Below are positions 61,401 to 64,000 of a stretch of DNA of 64,000 nt, in pieces. Under the pieces are notes generated by a model, which worked only from the letters and a program-made list of their open reading frames with translations, was not told the origin of the DNA and ran no database searches. Position 1 is the first letter of the stretch. Every line of letters starts with the position of its first letter. The position numbers and the translations under genes are program-made. This DNA is from Colletes latitarsis (taxonomy: Eukaryota; Arthropoda; Insecta; Hymenoptera; Colletidae), in assembly GCF_051014445.1 (NCBI RefSeq), contig NC_135136.1, positions 26,554,001 to 26,618,000 on the forward strand. The letters run 5' to 3'.

Positions 61401-64000
61401 CCAGACCTAACCCAGACCTAACCGGTGTTACCGACTAAAATACTGACCGAATCCAGGTTTAATTGACTGTCACTGTGTGGTACCACATTACTACGTGATA
61501 CAAACCCGAAAATTCCCAGGACCTGGCCAACAACTTTACGAAGAAGGCAAAATCATGAGCCAGATGCGGGCATAACCCAGACCCAACTCAGACCTAACCG
61601 GTTTTATCCTCTAAAATATGGATCGAAACCAGGTTTAATTGACTGTTCCTGTGTGATACCACATTACTACGTGATTAATACCCGAAAAAACCCAGGATCT
61701 GGCCAACAACTATGCGAAGAAGGTAAAATCATTAGCCAGATGCGGGCATAACACAGACCTAACCCAGACCTAGACGTGTTACCGACTAAAATACAGACCG
61801 AAACCAGGTTTAATTGACTGTTTCAGTGTGGTGCCACATTACTACGTGATTAATACCCGACAAAACCCAGGATCTGGCCAACAACTATGCTACGAAGGTA
61901 AAATCATGAGCCTGATGTGGGCATAACCCAGACCTAACCCAGACCTAACCGGTGTTACCGACTAAAATACTGACCGAATCCAGGTTTAATTGAATGTTAG
62001 TGTGTGGTACCACATTACTACGTTATTCAAACCAGAGAAAACCAAGGATCTGTCCAACAAGTGTTCGAAGAAGGCAAAATCATGGGCCAGATGCGGACAT
62101 AACCCAGACCTAACCCAGACCTAACCATTGTTATCCTCTAAAATATTGATCGAAACCAAGTTTAATGGACTGTTTCTGTGTGGTACCACATTACTGCGTG
62201 ATTCAAACCCGAAAAAACCCAGGATCTGGTCAACAAGAATGCGGAAAAGGCGAAATCATGAGCCAGATGCGGGCATAACCCAGACCTAACCCAGACCTAA
62301 CTGGTGTTACCGACTAAAATACTGACCGAATCCAGGTTTAATTGACTGTTACTGTGTGATACCACATTACTACGTGATACAAACCCGAAAATTCCCAGGA
62401 TCTGACCAACAAGTATGCGAAGAATGCAAAATCATGAGCCAGATGCGGGCATAACCCAGACCTAACCCAAACCTAACCGGTGTTATCCCCTAAAATGTGG
62501 ATCGAAACCATGTTTAATTGACTGCTTCAGTGTGGTACCACATTAGTACGTGATCCAAACCCGAAAAACCCCAGGATCTGGCCAACAACTATGCGAAGAA
62601 TGCAAAATCATGAGCCAGATGCGGGCACAACCCAGACCTAACCCAGACCTAACCGGCGTTATCCCCTAAAATGTGGATCGAAACCAGGTTTAATTGACTG
62701 CTTCAGTGTGGTACCACATTAGTACGTGATCCAAACCCGAAAAAACCAAGGATCTGGCCAACAATTATGCGAAGGAGGCAAAATCATGAGCCAGATGCGG
62801 GCATGACCCAGACCTAACCCAGACCTAACCGGTGTTATCCCCTAAAATGTGGACCGAATCCAGGTTTAATTGATTGTTTCAGTGTGGTACCACATTAGTA
62901 CGGGATCCAAACCCGAGAAAACCAAGGATCTGGCCAACAAGTATGCGAAGAAGGCAAAATCATGAGCCTGATGTGGGCATAACCCAGACCTAACCCAGAC
63001 CTAACCGGTTTTATCCTCTGAAATGTGTATTGAAACCAGGTTTAATTGACTGTTACTGTGTGGTACCACATTACTACGTGATACAAACCCGAAAATTCCC
63101 AGGACCTGGCCAACAACTTTACGAAGAAGGCAAAATCATGAGCCAGATGCGGGCACAGCCCAGACCTAACTCAGGCCTAACCGGTGTTATCCTCTAAAAT
63201 ACTGACCGAATCCAGGTTTAATCGACTGTTACTGTGTGGTATCATATTAGTACGTGATTCAAACCCGAAAAAACCCAGGATCTGGCCAACAACTATGCGA
63301 AGAATGCAAAATCATGAGCCAGATGCGGGCATAACCCAGACCAAACCCAGACCTAACCGGTGTTACCGACTAAAATACTGACCGAATACAGGTTTAATTG
63401 AATGTTAGTGTGTGGTACCACATTACTACGTTATTCAAACCAGAGAAAACCAAGGATCTGTCCAACAAGTGTTCGAAGAAGGCAAAATCATGGGCCAGAT
63501 GCGGGCATAACCCAGACCTAACCCAGACCTAACCAGTGTTATCCTCTAAAATATTGATCGAAACCAAGTTTAATGGACTGTTTCTGTGTGATACCACATT
63601 ACTGCGTGATTCAAACCCGAAAAAACCCAGGATCTGGTCAACAAGAATGCGGAAAAGGCGAAATCATGAGCCAGATGCGGGCATAACCCAGACCTAACCC
63701 AGACCTAACTGGTGTTACCGACTAAAATACAGACCGAAACCAGGTTTAATTGACTGTTTCAGTGTGGTACCACATTAGTACGTGATTCAAACCAGAGAAA
63801 ACCAAGGATCTGGCGAAGAAGAATGCGAGGAAGGCAAAATCATGAGCCTGATGTGGGCATAACCCAGACCTAACCCAGACCTAACCGGTTTTATCCTCTG
63901 AAATGTGTATCGAAACCAGGTTTAATTGACTGTTACTGTGTGGTACCACATTACTACGTGATTAATACCCGAAAAAACCCAGGATCTGGCCAACAACTAT
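58437..64000 (+). repeat. Right end segment, right-type classes in shuffled order
   Basis: About 31.5 monomers. 58.4-59.0 kb resembles 34.7-35.2 kb. 58.9-59.9 kb resembles 42.6-43.5 kb (GGGATCCAAAC at 58857, CTTTACGAAG, GTTCCCGTGTG, GGCGAAGAAG). From about 60 kb the order is more mixed, with single-copy drift such as GACGTGTTACC near 61773, GGATCGTAACC near 60392 and TGTGTATTGAAACC near 63026. The array runs out of the window mid-monomer. A 65-codon plus-strand frame at 63184-63381 is satellite only. Confidence 0.78.

Larger units (their letters stand above)
1..64000 (+). repeat. Satellite DNA array, ~176-bp monomer, ~360 head-to-tail copies
   Basis: The same ~176-bp unit recurs from the first to the last base. 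The first unit starts fall at 1, 177, 342, 518, 694, 870 and 1046. Landmarks seen in nearly every unit are GGTACC with its flanks, GGATCTGG or a close variant, GCAAAATCATGAGCC, and two copies of CCCAGACCTAA. All copies read in the same direction and I saw no inverted copy. No unrelated DNA interrupts the array, so every gene-free stretch in this window is satellite. The plus strand is rich in A and C: the first monomer has 60 A, 44 C, 33 G and 39 T (44% GC). Length and homogeneity fit a eukaryotic centromeric or heterochromatic satellite, as known for many families with 160-180-bp units. The family is not recognised. The array continues past both window edges. Confidence 0.97.

Noticed and set aside
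1..64000. CRISPR array (regular repeats)
   Set aside because: The 176-bp units are similar along their whole length. There are no short identical repeats separated by unique spacers, and no cas genes.
1..64000. CENP-B box
   Set aside because: I looked for the TTCG-4-A-2-CGGG pattern on both strands of the common classes. GTTCGAAGAAGGCAAAATC has TTCG and the A but lacks CGGG. No full match was seen by eye; a pattern search over all monomers would be decisive.
1..64000. Transposable element or LTR insertions
   Set aside because: The unit phase runs through the window with only small indels and no foreign sequence, terminal repeats or target-site duplications.
1..64000. tRNA, rRNA or other structured RNA genes
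   Set aside because: No cloverleaf, 5S-like internal promoter or rRNA core motif was recognised. The short dyads in the monomer are too small to support an RNA gene call.

Overview
The whole 64 kb window is one uninterrupted tandem satellite DNA array. The unit is about 176 bp and all copies lie head to tail in the same orientation, roughly 360 in total. I found no protein-coding gene, RNA gene, transposable element, microsatellite block or single-copy spacer. The longest open frames are 61-67 codons, and they are accidental readings of the satellite on the minus strand. Because 176 = 3 x 58 + 2, the reading frame rotates with every monomer, so stop codons in the unit close all frames within a few hundred bases. 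A satellite of this length and homogeneity points to a eukaryotic chromosome, most plausibly a centromeric, pericentromeric or other heterochromatic block. I do not recognise the satellite family and cannot name the organism. The first monomer is about 44% GC and CpG is close to its expected frequency, which does not look like heavily CpG-depleted vertebrate DNA.

The monomer, taken from position 1, starts TCGAAACCAGG (or CCGAATCCAGG in a second class). It carries a 12-bp perfect palindrome TGTGGTACCACA at unit positions 30-41, an A-rich stretch near 63-68, a CCAG-GAT-CTGG inverted repeat at 70-80, a conserved AAATCAT-rich part near 103-128, and a tandem duplication of the 11-mer CCCAGACCTAA at 130-151. 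It ends in a variable tail of the type ACCGGTGTTACCGACTAAAATACTGA. Sequence classes differ at a few diagnostic blocks, chiefly unit positions 24-28, 43-69, 82-100 and 152-176.

Several levels of higher-order structure sit on top of the monomer. About 0-31 kb is a mosaic of one set of classes. It includes a tandem 8-mer duplication (about 9.25-12.06 kb), a tandem 6-mer duplication (about 13.61-15.72 kb), tandem dimers (19.29-19.99 kb) and dispersed block copies (6.5-8.2 with 17.8-19.4 kb; 20.8-22.3 with 24.6-25.9 kb). From about 31-35 kb onward new classes appear, such as GGGATCCAAAC monomers and monomers whose palindrome has decayed to GTGGTATCATATT. The array there is built from longer, younger duplications: a ~3.5 kb tandem block (38.2-41.7 / 41.7-45.4 kb) with a third partial copy (45.5-46.6 kb), and a 28-monomer, 4930-bp tandem block (47.1-52.0 / 52.1-57.0 kb) with a further partial copy at 56.7-58.4 kb. 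A 1.1-kb segment is present four times. Junctions fall inside monomers, at stretches shared by both parents, and produce chimeric monomers; at least one tract looks like gene conversion.

There are no genes to act together. The picture is of a satellite evolving by unequal exchange and conversion in register with the 176-bp unit, with recent multi-kilobase amplification concentrated in the right half. Block boundaries and counts were read by eye, so ends are usually good to a few tens of bases.
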